From Margaritifera margaritifera (Eukaryota > Mollusca > Bivalvia > Unionida > Margaritiferidae): a stretch of DNA of 64,000 nt. Shown piece by piece: positions 45,920-58,289 of this stretch. The notes below the pieces were generated by a model that was given only the letters and a program-made list of their open reading frames with translations, ran no database searches and was not told the origin of the DNA. Both the position numbers and the translations under genes were made by a program. How positions within the stretch are numbered: the stretch's first letter is position 1; every line of letters starts with the position of its first letter. Where the stretch lies: positions 124,001 through 188,000 of the forward strand of contig JAQPZY010001419.1 of NCBI GenBank assembly GCA_029931535.1, read 5' to 3'.

Positions 45920-47280
45920 TTACCTATCCCTTCTGTAATTACATTTTTCCTTTTACTTCTGCTTCTATCATACTCTTCTTTATGCAATTATAAAACTTTC
46001 TCGTATGTGCTACCAAATATAAGACTTTTCTGTCCTATACCTAACATCACCATCACTTTATATACAAGATAATGTGTTCAAAAATACCCTTCAAAACAAA
46101 CCATGCCAAAAACATAAAAAAATAAAATAAAATAAAAATATGCAACAAAACTAATATCCTTCCTTTTCACACATTTAATGCATATTAACATCAGTTACAG
46201 CTTTGCTACATGTCATTACTCTTGCCTTCTCTCTTGGTACTTTTCTAAAGTACCAATCTTATTCTTGTTATACGCATTGTTCGGATTAATTGGTAATCTA
46301 AACTCAAGAAAAGTGGAAATGTTTAACCAAAGTTGAAAATCAAATTATCATAATTATTTTTTTTAGCAATTACCACTGTGCACTAAATTATTTGTTGATA
46401 GAGGAAATAATCAACTAAGGAATTATGAGTAATACAAGTCAAAGGATGTTTTATTATGCTTTTGTTCCTGTCCTAGTTGTTGTTGCTGCTGTTGTTATTG
46501 TTATTATTATTAGTAGTAGTAGTAGTATTGTTGTTGCATTTTAAAGCTTAAAATACATGATGATAATGTCGAGGAGAACAATGACAAGAGAAACAACAGT
46601 ATAAACACAAACTATTGAAGTTCATGTGAACATATAAAAATTTTACGCAGAATTCGATGATGTCAGGGAAATTGAGGTAAATTCAAAAACGTAGCGTACG
46701 ACCCCGTGCATGAATTATAGGTCACTACGGCCATAAGATAGATGTAATCTAGTAAGCTCAGTGACTACATACAAAATAAATTCAGAAAAATGCGGTAAAA
46801 AAAAAAGTGGGGAAATACTGGAACATAAACCTCTAACACTGTTGAACGCAAATTCCTTTGCCCTGTCATCGTGACATGTTGCAGACTGACGCCCCGAGTT
46901 TAATTATTTTGCAATGAACTTTTATAAGTTAATATAACAACTGGTGTAGAAGTTGCATGACTTTCGGAAGCTTAAGCGCAATATCTTGACGTTGTTGACG
47001 ACGACGACAGTATCGTCCCCAGAAGTTAATACCCGTGTTTCGCCATTCACGCATTCGATACAAAGACTTGATTAAAAAAAATAGTCGGGGAATAAAATAT
47101 GGCATTATTTGATTATTACTGAGTAAGGACCTAACTACTTCAGCAGAAAGTTGGACGTATCAGCGCGGGACTTCTTTTGGCTGCCAGTACGCTGTAGGTT
47201 CGGTTCAAGCAACGCTTTGTACAGTTTAGAACAGCATTCCGTCCATCTATTCTTTTATTGTTTGCAAGACTAATACTAAA
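45920..47280. other. Non-coding stretch
   Basis: Only short trinucleotide runs (TTG, TTA and TAG near 46478-46528) and homopolymers were seen. A possible B-box-like ggttcggttcaag near 47198 has no convincing A box. Confidence 0.35.
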
Positions 47281-47291
47281 TGTACTTTCAT

Positions 47292-47455
47292 GTAATGACA
47301 TATTGCACATAGAAAGAAGATTTTGGATATTTTAATTTTCTGTGACATAATTAGCAATGACATATTGCACATAGAAAGAAGATTTTGGATATTTTAATTT
47401 TCTATGACATAAATAGCAATGATATGTTGCACATAGAAAGAAGATGGATATTATA
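47292..47455. repeat. Tandem repeat, about 63-bp unit, 2.6 copies
   Basis: The unit atgacatattgcacatagaa plus agaagattttggatattt recurs at 47298, 47361 and, with a deletion, at 47419. Confidence 0.85.
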
Positions 47456-47937
47456 CTTTTTCTACCTTTTATACAACTGGCAGATGGTGAATCTAGTGTT
47501 TGTAAATATACACAAGCTTTGCTTTTTGTGGAGCCCATGTTGGTGGAATGTTTAATTTGCTTACTGTAAATTTCCTTCAACTGCTTATGAACTATGTTCA
47601 TACGTATTGTGTCTCATTATAAAGCAAATTCTATTTACTCTACTTCACACTCGCTGAAACTTTTAACTTTGAGATCAAATCAGAGACTTAGAAGATATTC
47701 GTGAAGGTTTTGGCTAGTTTTGCATTTATTAATATCTCCTTAATCTCGTGATAGCATCTGTCCATATTTATAATGTCTCATTATAGAGCAAAGGCATTTG
47801 TTTTTTGATTGGTTTATTTTGTTTATTCTTTTTTTGCTTCAGACTCGCTCACCCCATTGACCCCGGAATAAAATTACAGACAGAGAAGTTTTCGTTATGG
47901 TTTTGGTTAAAGTTTTGTTAGTCGTTATATTTAGCAA

Positions 47938-48827
47938 TGTACAATCTGCATATCGCCCTCGCCATAGTACCGAAACTACCCTTCTGAAAGTACTTAACGA
48001 CCTTCTCTCTGCTTTGGATAGTGGAAAGATTACAGTCCTCACCCTCCTTGACTTGTCTGCAGCATTTGACACAATAGACCATGATATATTACTTCACCGT
48101 CTCCATGATGTATTTGGCATTCACGATACAGCCTTACTATGGTTCAAGTCCTACTTGGTCAACAGGACACAAATTGTGTCCGCAAATGGAAAACACTCCA
48201 GCCCAGGTGATCTATGTTTTGGTGTTCCACAGGGTTCTGTTCTTGGAACTGTTCTCTTCATTCTATACACTCAGCCGCTCTAAAGTGTCATAGATCGTCA
48301 TCCAGTGTCTCGCCAATTGTACGCTGATGACACCCACATATACAAATCTAGCCACCCAACTGAAGTTGATGCTACCATCCAAGGTGTAGAGAGGTGCATT
48401 TCCGATGTGAAATCATGGATGACATGTAACAAGCTGCAGATAGATGATGATAAAACTGAAGCCATTCTGATTACAACACAAAGACTTTCTCATTTACATC
48501 CTTTACCTCAAACAATAAATATCAGCAACACCAATATTAAATTCACACAGTCAGTACGAAACCTAGGTGTTACTCTAGACAGTACTCTCTCATTGCACCA
48601 ACATGTCATGAACATATGCAAGGCTGCATATCTTGAGCTGAGACGCATCAGCTCCATTCGCAATTATCTTTCAGTTGATGCCACTAAAACACTTGTGTGT
48701 TCCTTAGTACTTTTAAGACTGGACTATTGTAACTCAATTCTATCTGGTTCGTCTCAGTATCTACTCCAGAAACTTCAAAAAGTTCAAAACACAGCTGCTC
48801 GGATCATTCTTAGAGTACCACGAACAG

Positions 48828-48891
<64 letters not shown>

Positions 48892-48928
48892 GTTCTGTAC
48901 CCTACACTGGCTACCCATTCGATCCTGA
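47938..48928 (+). pseudogene. Reverse transcriptase of the LINE
   Basis: The frame contains all central RT motifs: AAFDTIDH with its Asp, PQGSVLG, YADD with both catalytic Asp residues, and a downstream region ending VQNTAARIILRVPRTEH before the CA repeat. One premature TAA lies between PQGSVLG and YADD in the same frame; otherwise about 300 codons are open, so decay is recent. The endonuclease domain and N-terminal RT are missing because of truncation. Confidence 0.8.
48830..48889. repeat. (CA)n microsatellite inside the LINE coding region
   Basis: 60 bases of CA that encode a His-Thr run in the RT frame. The host LINE reads normally before it (RVPRTEH) and after it (LHWLPI), so the repeat expanded within, or replaced, a short coding piece. 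Confidence 0.95.
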
Positions 48929-49633
48929 ACCAAACACAAAATTTGTTCTCTGTGCTACGTTTCATTGTCTGGCTCCAGTCCAACATACCTATCTCACCTC
49001 ACCCATGTGTATACACCAGCAAGATACTTACGCTCCTCTTCTAACACTCGTATTCTCATTATTCCAACTATCAAAATGAAGTCATACGGACAACGTTCTT
49101 TTGCATACCAGGGCCCAGCAACGTGGAACGAATTGCCCACATAACTTAGACACAAAGACACAGTGATCTCATTCAAGAGTGCTCTTAAAACTCACCTATT
49201 TCGACTGCAAGAATAGACCTAAAGACTCGATAATGTTTCCTTACCTTAACTATTTTTAGCATTGTTTTTGTTTTCCTATTTCATGGTGTTTGTTTTTCGT
49301 AATCATATCATTATATATGTTTTTAGGTTTTATCTAATGTTGTAAAGCGCTTAGAGCTTCTAAAGATTAGGCGCTATACAAAGTCCTCATTATTATTATA
49401 ATTATGTTTCCTTAAACTTGGAATGGAATCTGCCCATGCTTGGGATGTCTCATTATGAAATAAAAATAAGTCAATCTGCGGCAGACTCACTTGGCTAACT
49501 TTACAGAAGACCCGATTTTTGAAAAAATTCTGGAAAAAGTAGGAAATAATTACCTTCCTCTTCTCATGAATGTTTACTTAAAAAGTGAAGATGAGTGCCA
49601 CGATGAGATGATATTATATTTTGATCAAAATAC

Positions 49634-49636
<3 letters not shown>

Positions 49637-49724
<88 letters not shown>
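49637..49724. repeat. (TA)n microsatellite
   Basis: Two TA blocks split by a single AAT step. Confidence 0.95.
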
Positions 49725-49726
<2 letters not shown>

Positions 49727-49992
49727 CTGAAAATTGACTCTGTATCAGAGGTCGTTCCTATACCTGAACATAAAATTAAGAAGATGACGCATATGCTGGT
49801 ACTTTTTTTTTTCGTAAAAAAAAAACAAAATAAAAACACTCCCCCCCCCCCCCAAAATAAAACAAAAAAAAAACTTTGAACTCCAATCACTTAATGGTGC
49901 TTTGAATTTTGTCCGTAAGGCAATCAGACCGGGCAGGATTTTCAACAGACGATCTACAATGCGGTGTGTGATGCTAAACGACCTCATCGTTA

Positions 49993-50328
49993 CATTAGAG
50001 CGGGGGTCGGCTCGCGAGCCAAATGTACCTGAGAACGGAACAGAATATGGCTCTTTTGTCATCCCTTAAATACACGATTTTTTAAAATTAAAATTAAAAT
50101 TAATTTTAAAAAATAAAAAATGCATAATTACTCACGTCAATTCGGTCTTTTTGTCGTTTTCTTTTCTTCTCATATTATTAATCAAATGTTTAATATAAAT
50201 AATGTTAAATTGTAGACTGTCAGTTACAAATGGGCATTCTTATACTGGCTCTTTGTTGACCTCTTGCTCCGAATTGTGACATGGTTTGGCTCTTTCAGTA
50301 TAAACGGTTGCCGACTCCTGCATTAGAG
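49993..50328. mobile_element. hAT-type MITE, 320 bp, perfect 8-bp target duplication
   Basis: The element at 50001-50320 begins cgggggtcggctcg and ends with the inverted counterpart ggttgccgactcctg. It is flanked by cattagag on both sides (49993-50000 and 50321-50328). The 8-bp duplication and GGGGTCGGC-like ends identify a hAT-group non-autonomous element. There is no ORF. Confidence 0.85.
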
Positions 50329-50819
50329 TAAATGTTGGTATGTTGGTATATACGAATATGTAGTTATCTTTCCTTAGGGACTTTAATGGGCAAGCCTATT
50401 TTCATTAAAATAGTTGGTCTTCAAGTGAAAACATTCAATTGTACACTGATGGGGCTGGCTTATATAACTTGGATTATTGTGGCGCATATTTTGTGGGAAA
50501 ATGGCTCTTTTGTTTTTGACCAGCAGCATAGAGTGATTCTGATATTATTAAATATATTACTTTTCTAGAATTAGTACCCATTGTTCTGGCCATTATAGTA
50601 TGGTTGCGCGATCTACAAAATATGAAAATATTCATCAGGGTAGACAACAGTTCATTGGTGTCTATTACCAATAAACAAACCCAAAAGTCTAAACGAGTTA
50701 TGACCCTTGTTCACCCATTTCTACCATGATGTATAAGATAGTTTTCCAGGCACAAAACATTCCTTGTCTTGTTAATAATGTTGCCAATGCTATTGCACGC
50801 AAACAGTGTGAACCTTTGC

Positions 50820-50860
50820 CCCGCCCCCCCACCCACCAAAAAAAAAAAAAAAAAAAAATA
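50820..50860. repeat. C-rich then poly-A run
   Basis: cccgccccccc then about 20 A residues. This could be the tail of an old retroposed sequence, but no body was recognised. Confidence 0.7.
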
Positions 50861-51540
50861 TAATAAAAATACAAAATACAAAATAAAGAGACGCCACAAA
50901 CCATACACGATCAGTTCTTGGACACGAGTTACAACGTCAAATAGATAAGTTGCCCCAAGCATCAGTTTCCAGAAATACACAGTTATCGTATGAGAAAAGG
51001 TGGACATCTTTTCGACGACGGTATCAGCTGGAGGAGAGTTGGCCCCGCCACTTCATCACTGTATTCAATTTGTGGCGTATCTTTCCGTACAATGATTAGC
51101 TGATGTTACACATGGTTGTACGTGTCATTAGTTGCCTTGTGTCACGCAGATGTAGCCCAGTGTTTTCCTGTTTCCAAGTTGTTGGAAGGCATGACAAGAA
51201 TTAAGGTAAATCAGACACAATTACTTCTAATTACTCCACAATTAGTATGTAAATTGGTAACTGCCCTGCCTCTGGTTTGTTTCAATGTCTACCAAATTAA
51301 GCTATTTTGTGAAGCATTCACACTAGTTTTTTCTTCGGTTTTCATTTAGAGGTTTATTCATCATTTTCAAAGAGAAACTGGTTATAAAAAGTATTGCCTA
51401 AGATGATATTGGTATAAACAAAAATAGAATTGTGAACAAGAAAATCCAAGAGATCAGACTGGTAAAAGGGTTACATTACTTATACCTACAGTAATAAATG
51501 CTATGTGTTCAATGACTTTGGACGATATATAAATTTTGAT

Positions 51541-51827
51541 GCCATGCTCAGGGTTCGCCGATAGGGGAAGGGGGGGGGGGGCAATTGCCCAGGGGCCTGG
51601 CGATTTCAAGGGGCCAGCCGTCTACTCAGCTATAAAGAATAAATTAGTCGTTGCATTAATTATTAAAAATTTGTTCCTTGTAAGAGTCTACGTTATTGTA
51701 GATTACTACAGGTTTTATGTGCAAAACTGAACACAGGTTTTTATATGCAAAAAATTAAACTAGTTTGTGGGCCCATGACTGCTCTGCCCAGGGGCCCGGA
51801 ATTTTTGTCGGCGGACCTGGCCATGCT
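51541..51827. mobile_element. hAT-type MITE, 271 bp, perfect 8-bp target duplication
   Basis: The element at 51549-51819 begins cagggttcgccga and ends tcggcggacctg (inverted), with gccatgct on both sides (51541-51548 and 51820-51827). It contains a long G run near 51570. A partial copy of the same family lies at 31735-31957. Confidence 0.85.
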
Positions 51828-52200
51828 TCATGAAATATTCCTATATTGTGGACTTGAATTTGAACGCTACAAATCCACCCATAAAGAATTGGCGCTGCAG
51901 CAGTATCCGGGCACTCACCTAATATAATTCACCTAGCTGGTAGATGGAAATCAACAGTGTATATCTCTTACATTCGAATACAGCTGACGAAATTTCAATG
52001 AAACTTCATAGGAAAAAAAAAAAAAAAAAAAAAAGGATTCAACAGGAAAACGAAATCAGAGCCGAAATCTTTCTGACACGAGTTTTAAGTTTTTTTTCAT
52101 ATATATATATTATTATTTTTAATATCTTTTCTATATGGTGTGTGGGATCTACTATAGTAATAGAGGTTCTGAATAAATCAGTTACATAATATTCTCTCGT

Positions 52201-52331
52201 GTGATATCAGTTATATAGTAGGGTGTGGGACTCGGATGGTATTGGCAGAGAAAACTCGGGCGATAAAGCACTCTCGATTTCTTTACCAATACCATTTTCC
52301 TCGGCCCAACCTACAATATATCTGATATTCC
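52201..52331. mobile_element. Hairpin (fold-back) element, about 53 bp arms
   Basis: Arms 52201-52253 and 52279-52331 are reverse complements with mismatches (gatatcagttatatagtagg against cctacaatatatctgatatt; gatggtattgg against ccaataccat). Similarity may extend outward. It is non-coding. Confidence 0.7.
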
Positions 52332-53225
52332 ACTCGCTCATATGGTCCAACTAATACGTTTTCACGAGAGAGAGAGAGGAGGGGGGACTGGTTTTGTCTG
52401 ATAATAGCCATCCAACAGTACGCACAGACAATGCAATCTTGAAATTAGGAAAATATAAATATCGTTTCCTTTACTCAATCGACAAATTTAGCTATACCTC
52501 AATGAGGACGAGAAATGTGAAAACGAAGAGATGTAAATAATTGGTTTGTGAACACTTACTTTGCTTTCCACGACAGGCAGAGGGAACAAGACATGAACTC
52601 CATAGAAATCAGCTAAACTTCCTGGTTTAATATTAAAAACATTCTAAACATATCAGTGAAATTCCCAATATGACAATGCAATGTGATAATTATAGAACTT
52701 AATGGGATTTTATGAACGTAGTGAATCAGTCTGTCGCACAAACTGCTCCTTTTGTAAATACACAGAATAAGGCCTCAGATACAAGCTTTCCCTGTCTCGC
52801 GAAATACTAGGAAGAACAATGTGATGTACACTACTCAAGGACAAACTGACAGCAAAGTAAAGGTTCTGCTCTAGAGTTTCGTATTTTGCACATGGTGTGA
52901 TTTTTAAAGAAAAACAATTTCCAAGGTTTGCCTCACTGGTTATCCTGATTATTTAAAATAGACCTGACATATCGCAGGTATTGTTTGTTGAAATAACTGA
53001 ATTCCCTTTATGTTGGTGTATGATTGGTAGGTGTAATTTGGGTTATAGAGTATACAGTTTGGCCTTACTTTAGACGTGCATCTCTTAAAAGACTACTAGC
53101 TCCGCTTGGTCATTTCATTTTCTGGACTTAGAAGGTAAATTAAAAATTAAAAAAATAAATTAGTTCATAAAAAATAACTGGTGATTATTTTTTTATAGTT
53201 CTTTTTATAGTTTATAATTAATTAA

Positions 53226-53561
53226 TTGCAATTTCAGAAGTTAGTATTATCTACTGTCGCAAAATTAATTTTCCCTATTTTAATAACTGTCAAAGTTAAT
53301 GCACTTTGGACTAGTTCTGGTTCATTTCTCGAGCACATGGGAACAGCCATTTCGATCAGCTGTCTGTATTTGGTAATGTGCTGTTTCCCTAATACCACAC
53401 ATAAAGAAATTTCAGTCACAGTACATGAAAATAGCATAGATGTATGCCAATATTCTTTCCATTGTACTTGTGCAGTTTTCCAGGGTATGAACAACATACC
53501 AAAAAGTGAATACAAAATGGCATTTAATATCTGGATAATCAGACTGAGAAAGTGTGCATGA
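53226..53561. other. Unidentified open frames on both strands
   Basis: A plus-strand frame of 111 codons (53226-53561) and a minus-strand frame of 93 codons (53515-53234) overlap. Neither has a recognisable domain. The plus frame begins next to an acceptor-like tttcag. They may be an old retroposed fragment. Not called as a gene. Confidence 0.2.
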
Positions 53562-53948
53562 GGAATACTTTGAGGGGATGCACTGAGGTACTATTCACTA
53601 ATAAAGAAGTTTGTTATACAGCGTATTAATATTCAGAACTTTTTAAATGGCCCTCGAACGCTGGTTGGGAATGCACTAAACTGTTTCCAAAAATTGCAAT
53701 TTTTCAAACGAGTGTTTGGCATGAGAATTTGGATTTAAAATTGCTTGAATATAGGTACCATGATTTGCATAATTTAAATACCCGATACCTATAGCATGAA
53801 ATCTTTTGAATCTTGGAACTGTCATAAACATTTGCATAAACTTGCAACATAATTTTCAAGTACATTGCGTTTTTAAACGTGTACGTGAATATCGACTACT
53901 AATAAAGCTTCTATTTTTAAAATAAAAATTAAAATTAGTACCGCTCTT

Positions 53949-53951
53949 CCC

Positions 53952-53990
<39 letters not shown>
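53949..53990. repeat. C run followed by (TC)n
   Basis: Simple repeat just before the 54-58 kb element. Confidence 0.95.
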
Positions 53991-53993
<3 letters not shown>

Positions 53994-54029
53994 CAATTTA
54001 TTTGTTCATACTATAGTAAAACTGTTTTT

Positions 54030-54058
54030 AGCTCTTCTGGTCATAGACCAGAAGAGCT
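54030..54058. repeat. Perfect 13-bp palindrome at the left edge of the 54-58 kb element
   Basis: The arms agctcttctggtc and gaccagaagagct are exact reverse complements around ata. The right arm overlaps the first bases of the terminal inverted repeat (gagcttatggg). Confidence 0.85.
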
Positions 54059-54269
54059 TATGGGATGACCTGTTGTACGTCGTCCGTAGTCAGTCAGTCC
54101 GTCCATTAACACAAGTTTTTTTTATCGCTACTCCTCCTAAACTGCTTAGCGGATTGCCATGAAACTTTACACACACTTTATCCCATGGTCTAGTTGGTCC
54201 TAAATGAAAATGATGCTTCTTTGGACATTCAATATGGTTGCCATAGCAGCCATCTTGAAAATGTTATCT

Positions 54270-56690
54270 AGTTTTAGTAATGATGGCCTTATTTGACGGT
54301 GGATTGGCATCATTTGTACAAACTCGAATGTTCTTCATGTTATGAAGCTTTCTGTCAAATATTATTGCAATCTGTTCAGCAGTTCTGGATAAGAAGTTGC
54401 TTAAAGGTTTTTCTATTTTGTAATTTTTGCAATTTTTTTTTTTTTTTTTTTTTTTTGTAATGTTGGCCGTAGTTGATGGCAGATCTTTAATAGTTGTACA
54501 AATTTGAATGTTTCTGTGCCAAGATGCTGTTGAATTCTGTTGATTGGTTTTTTAAGAAAAGCCATTTAAAGGATTTTTCATTTTTAGTAACGACAACTAC
54601 ATTTGATGGCGAACTGGCATCATTTGGATAAATTTGAAAGCACTAATTACCAGAATGCATTCTGTACAATATGCTCAATTTCTGATGAGCAGTTTATGAG
54701 AAAGCATCGTTTAAATGTTTCGCTTATTTTAGTAATGGCAGCCATATTTGATGATGGATTGGCATCGCACGTATGAATTTAAAAACTCTTTATGCCAGAA
54801 AGCTATTTGTAAAGTTTAGCCAAATTCTATTGTGCAATTCCTCATCAGAAGTTGTTTAAATGTTTTATTTTTAGCAACAGTGGCCATATTTGATGGCGGA
54901 TCAGCATCATTTGTATAAAATCGAAACCCTTCTATGCCAGAATGCTTTCTGTAAAATTTGGTCAAATTCTGAAGAGCTAGTTTTGTCTTTTAAAGGTTTT
55001 ACTAGTTTTAGTAACAGTGGGTATATTTGATTGTGAATCAGCATCAGTTATACAAAACTGAAGCCCTCATGTCAGGATGCTCTCTGCCAAATTTTGTTGA
55101 GCAGATTTTGATAATTCGCTTAAAGGTTTTTTTATCTTTAGTAATGGTGGCCATATTTGATGGTGGATCAGAATGATTTAAATAAATTTGGAAGATCAGG
55201 CCACGATACTATATATCAAACTGGTAAAATTCTGTTCAGCGGTAATTAAAAAAGTACATTGTTAAAAGATTGTTATATTTTTAATAATGACGGTCATATT
55301 TGATTGACGTCATTTGTACAAATTCGAATGTTATTCATGCCAGGGCACTTTCTGTCAAATCTGGTCAAATTTTGTTGAATAATCTGGAGAAGTCCTTACT
55401 ATTTTTAGTAATGGTGGCCATACTTGATGGCGGATTGGCATCACTTGTACAAATTTGAAAAGTGTTCATGCCGGGACGATTTTTGTTACACATGATCAAA
55501 TTCTGTTGGCGGTTTTGGACATTAAGTCGTTGAAAGATTTTTGTTTTATTGTAATGGTGGCCATATTTGATGGCCGATCAGCATCAGTTGTATAAATGTG
55601 AAAGTCTTTTATGCCACAATGCTGTCAAATTCTGTTTAGGGGTTTTTGAGAAGTCGTTTAAAGGATTTTCCATTTTTAGTAATGACAGCCATAATTGATG
55701 GTGAATCGGCATCATTTGTACACATTTGAAAGTCCTTATTATCAGAATGCTTTCTGTCAACTATGGTCAAATTCTGTTCAGCAGTTTCTGATCGTTTAAA
55801 GGATTTTCCATTTTTAGTAATGACAGCCATAATTGATGGTGAATCGGCATCATTTGTACACATTTGAAAGCTCTTATTATCAGAATGCTTTCTGTCAACT
55901 ATGGTCGATTTCTGTTGAGCAGTTTCTGATGTCGTCATCAAATTTCTTTTCTAATCTTAGTAAAAGCAAGTATTTTTTAAATGTTTATTTTTATGATGGA
56001 TAAACGTTGTTGAAAATTTGATGGTGGATTGGCATCATCTGTACAGATCCTAAAAGTCTTCATTCCTGAATGGTTTCTGTCAAATTTGGTATAAGGTTTT
56101 TCAACAACTTTTGACAAGTCGTCGTTGAAAGTTTTTTCTTTCTTCTACTGTTTAGTAACGGAGACCATATTTGATGGTGTATCGGTATCATTCATATTAA
56201 TTTGAAAGGTCTTCAAGCCAGTATGCTTTCTATCAAGTCATTTGAAAGTTTTTCAGTTTTTAGTAATGGTGGCCATATTTGATGGCAGAGGTGTATATTT
56301 CTGTGCAATCTCAAATGCCTTATGCCAGGATGCTCTGTGCTTAGTCTGGTTTAAATTAGACGGGAGGGTTTTGATAAGTTAAAAATAGCAACTGTTGACA
56401 GACAACGGATGGGTTTCTCTCTTTTCATTAATGGCAACAATGTGAAGGCAAATTGGCATAATTTATATTGACTTGGAAGGTCTTCATGCCTGGATGTATG
56501 CCGTCAAATTGGGTCGAATTATGTTCAGAGGTTTTTGAGATGCTGTGTGAAGTTGTTGTTTTTTTTGTGTTTTTTTGTTGTTGTTTTTTTCTCTCTATTT
56601 TTAGTAACTCCGGCTATACAAATCTGAAAGAACTTTTTGACGAGATTTAAATAGCAATTGTTGACGTATGCATAATGCCATACAAAAAGC
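54270..56690. repeat. Satellite-like array, 130-140 bp units, about 17 copies
   Basis: Each unit contains tttttagtaatggtggccat, atttgatggcggattggcat, catttgtacaaatttgaaag, a tgccagaatgctttctgtca step and tctgttcagcagtttctg. Copies are diverged except for one adjacent pair (about 55655-55930) that is almost identical. The array ends with a caattgttgac word and aagctcacttgacc near 56692. A short stray piece of the same family is at 61990-62385. Open frames inside it are not genes. Confidence 0.8.
55655..55930. repeat. Recent 138-bp tandem duplication within the array
   Basis: Two adjacent units starting at 55655 and 55793 differ at only a few positions, unlike all other units. This indicates recent unequal exchange. 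Confidence 0.8.
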
Positions 56691-56879
56691 TCACTTGACC
56701 TTAGGGACCAACCACTGAATTTTCTGGGGGGTGGGGTGGTGGTGGTGGAGAGATTTTCTTTTGAGCCAGGGCATTTTGTTTTCTATTACCTCAATTTTTT
56801 TTTTCCAAGTTAGTTTAAAGCCAGACTTTTGTTTCCGCAAAATGTCCCAGGGAAATGTTTCATCCAACTTACATCAGTT

Positions 56880-57260
56880 GTTGTTGTGACTATGACCTTG
56901 AGGACGGTGTATGACTGAATACTCGAGTCACTGTCAAGATGAACAGGCGAAAGTTTCATTAAAAATCTGCATTGGTTCAAACGTTTTACCCATACATGGA
57001 TAGAGGTCGCCGATTGTTCTTCTTTGCTGTGACCTTGACACTGAGGCAGGAAGCAGGACTATAGTATGCAATTCACTATCTAGTCCCGATTTATAATCGA
57101 GTCAAGCTTCATTCAAATATCTTCATTGGTTCAAAAGTTGCATTCTGTACAAGTACAAGTCAGAGTTGCATTTTTCCACGCTGTGACTGTGACCTTGAGC
57201 CAGGGGGTGGGACTAGTGTACGCAACATGCCGTCTAGTCAGGATATGTACCTGGGCCAAT
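56880..57260. repeat. TGACCTTGA-type repeat block
   Basis: Three segments, each with a ctgtgaccttga word and a ttcattcaaatatcttcatt step, related to the array at 28010-30160. It lies inside the 54-58 kb element. Confidence 0.6.
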
Positions 57261-58289
57261 TTTAAAAATAAAAAATATTTTTAAAAAATCTCCAACGCTA
57301 CAAAGTTGTGACCATACAAGCAAATATCAAATAGGCATAGCAAAAAAAAAAAAAAAAAAAAAATGAAATCTTGACAAACTTGTGAATGAACCGCAAGCTC
57401 AATTCTACTTCTGTTGGCATTTCTTGCATAAGCCATGCATTAACTCCTCGTATGCCCGAAGAAACATGAATACAGAGAACGATCAAAATTGGCTTATTTT
57501 TAATTTTTTAATTTTAAGATGTCAACAAAAGTCCCTCAAAAGGACAATCTATTGACCAATAATAATAATTTTAAAAAAAGTCCAGGAATTCAAGAAAAAT
57601 TTGTTTCTTCTTTTGAACTGCAGAGTTTGAAATCACCTTTTATTTGCGCAATTATTAAGATTTTTAAATTAGCCGATGGTGGCCATATTGGATACAAGAT
57701 TAGCAACGTTTTCATTTAGGACCAACTACACATGATTATAGGTCTTTGGTGAAAACCCCATGTGAATACAACCATACATTCATGAGTAGTAGTGACAACA
57801 ATATTTTCAACAAGGGCATATTCAGTACGAGTAGCAATAACAAGATTTTCAAGATGGTCACTGTGGTGGAATATTGGATGTCCAAGTCGCACCATTTAAA
57901 AGTGCATAGACATCACAAGATGTTTTCTGGCGACAACCCCATGTCGATACGACTCCGTTCAGGAGGAGCAGCGAAATATTTTCACGATGGTTGCCAGGTT
58001 AGTCCTCAGTGGCTTCATTTTCATTTAGGACCAACATCGTAAAAGTCGTTTAGTGTAAATTCCATGTTGATATAACCAACCATTAGGAGTAGCGACAAGA
58101 TTTTCACGATGGACGCTGTTGTGGCAATATTGGATGTTTGAGCAGCACCATTTTCATTTAGGACCAACTAGACCTTGGGATTAATGCGTGTGTCAAGTTT
58201 CAAGGCAATCCTCAAAGTAGTCTAGGAGTGGCGACAGACTCGTGCTAACGGACGCATGGACAACAAACAACAGGCCATCCCATAACTCT

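Larger units (their letters stand above)
47938..49405 (+). mobile_element. Non-LTR retrotransposon (CR1/L2-like LINE), 5'-truncated
   Basis: Plus-strand LINE fragment from within the reverse transcriptase to the 3' tail. RT motifs are VQSAYRPRHSTETTLL, DLSAAFDTIDHDILL, GVPQGSVLG and LYADDTHIY, so the catalytic YADD is intact. The frame has one in-frame TAA at 48281-48283 and further stops after 48928. A (CA)n run (48830-48889) is inserted in the coding part. The 3' end has a short non-coding region with tgtaaagcgcttagagcttc, aggcgctatacaaag and an ATT-type tail, typical of this group. The 5' end is cut at about 47938. Confidence 0.85.
54054..58288. mobile_element. 4.2 kb non-coding element with about 200 bp terminal inverted repeats
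   Basis: The left end (54054-54262) and right end (58098-58288) are reverse complements with about 20 percent differences. Shared are gagcttatgggatgacctgt, actcct...aaactgctt-type text, ggtctagttggtcctaaatg and catcttgaaaat. Inside, from left to right: a satellite-like array of 130-140 bp units (54270-56690), a TGACCTTGA-type repeat block (56880-57260), then a second array of about 190-bp units that are inverted copies of terminal sequence (57700-58100). No transposase was seen, so it is a non-autonomous DNA transposon or composite element. Confidence 0.65.

Noticed and set aside
47160..47225. tRNA-like text with ggttcggttcaag
   Set aside because: No convincing A box and no stem pairing.
55636..55941. 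101-codon minus-strand frame with an internal repeat
   Set aside because: Created by two nearly identical satellite units; no independent sign of coding.
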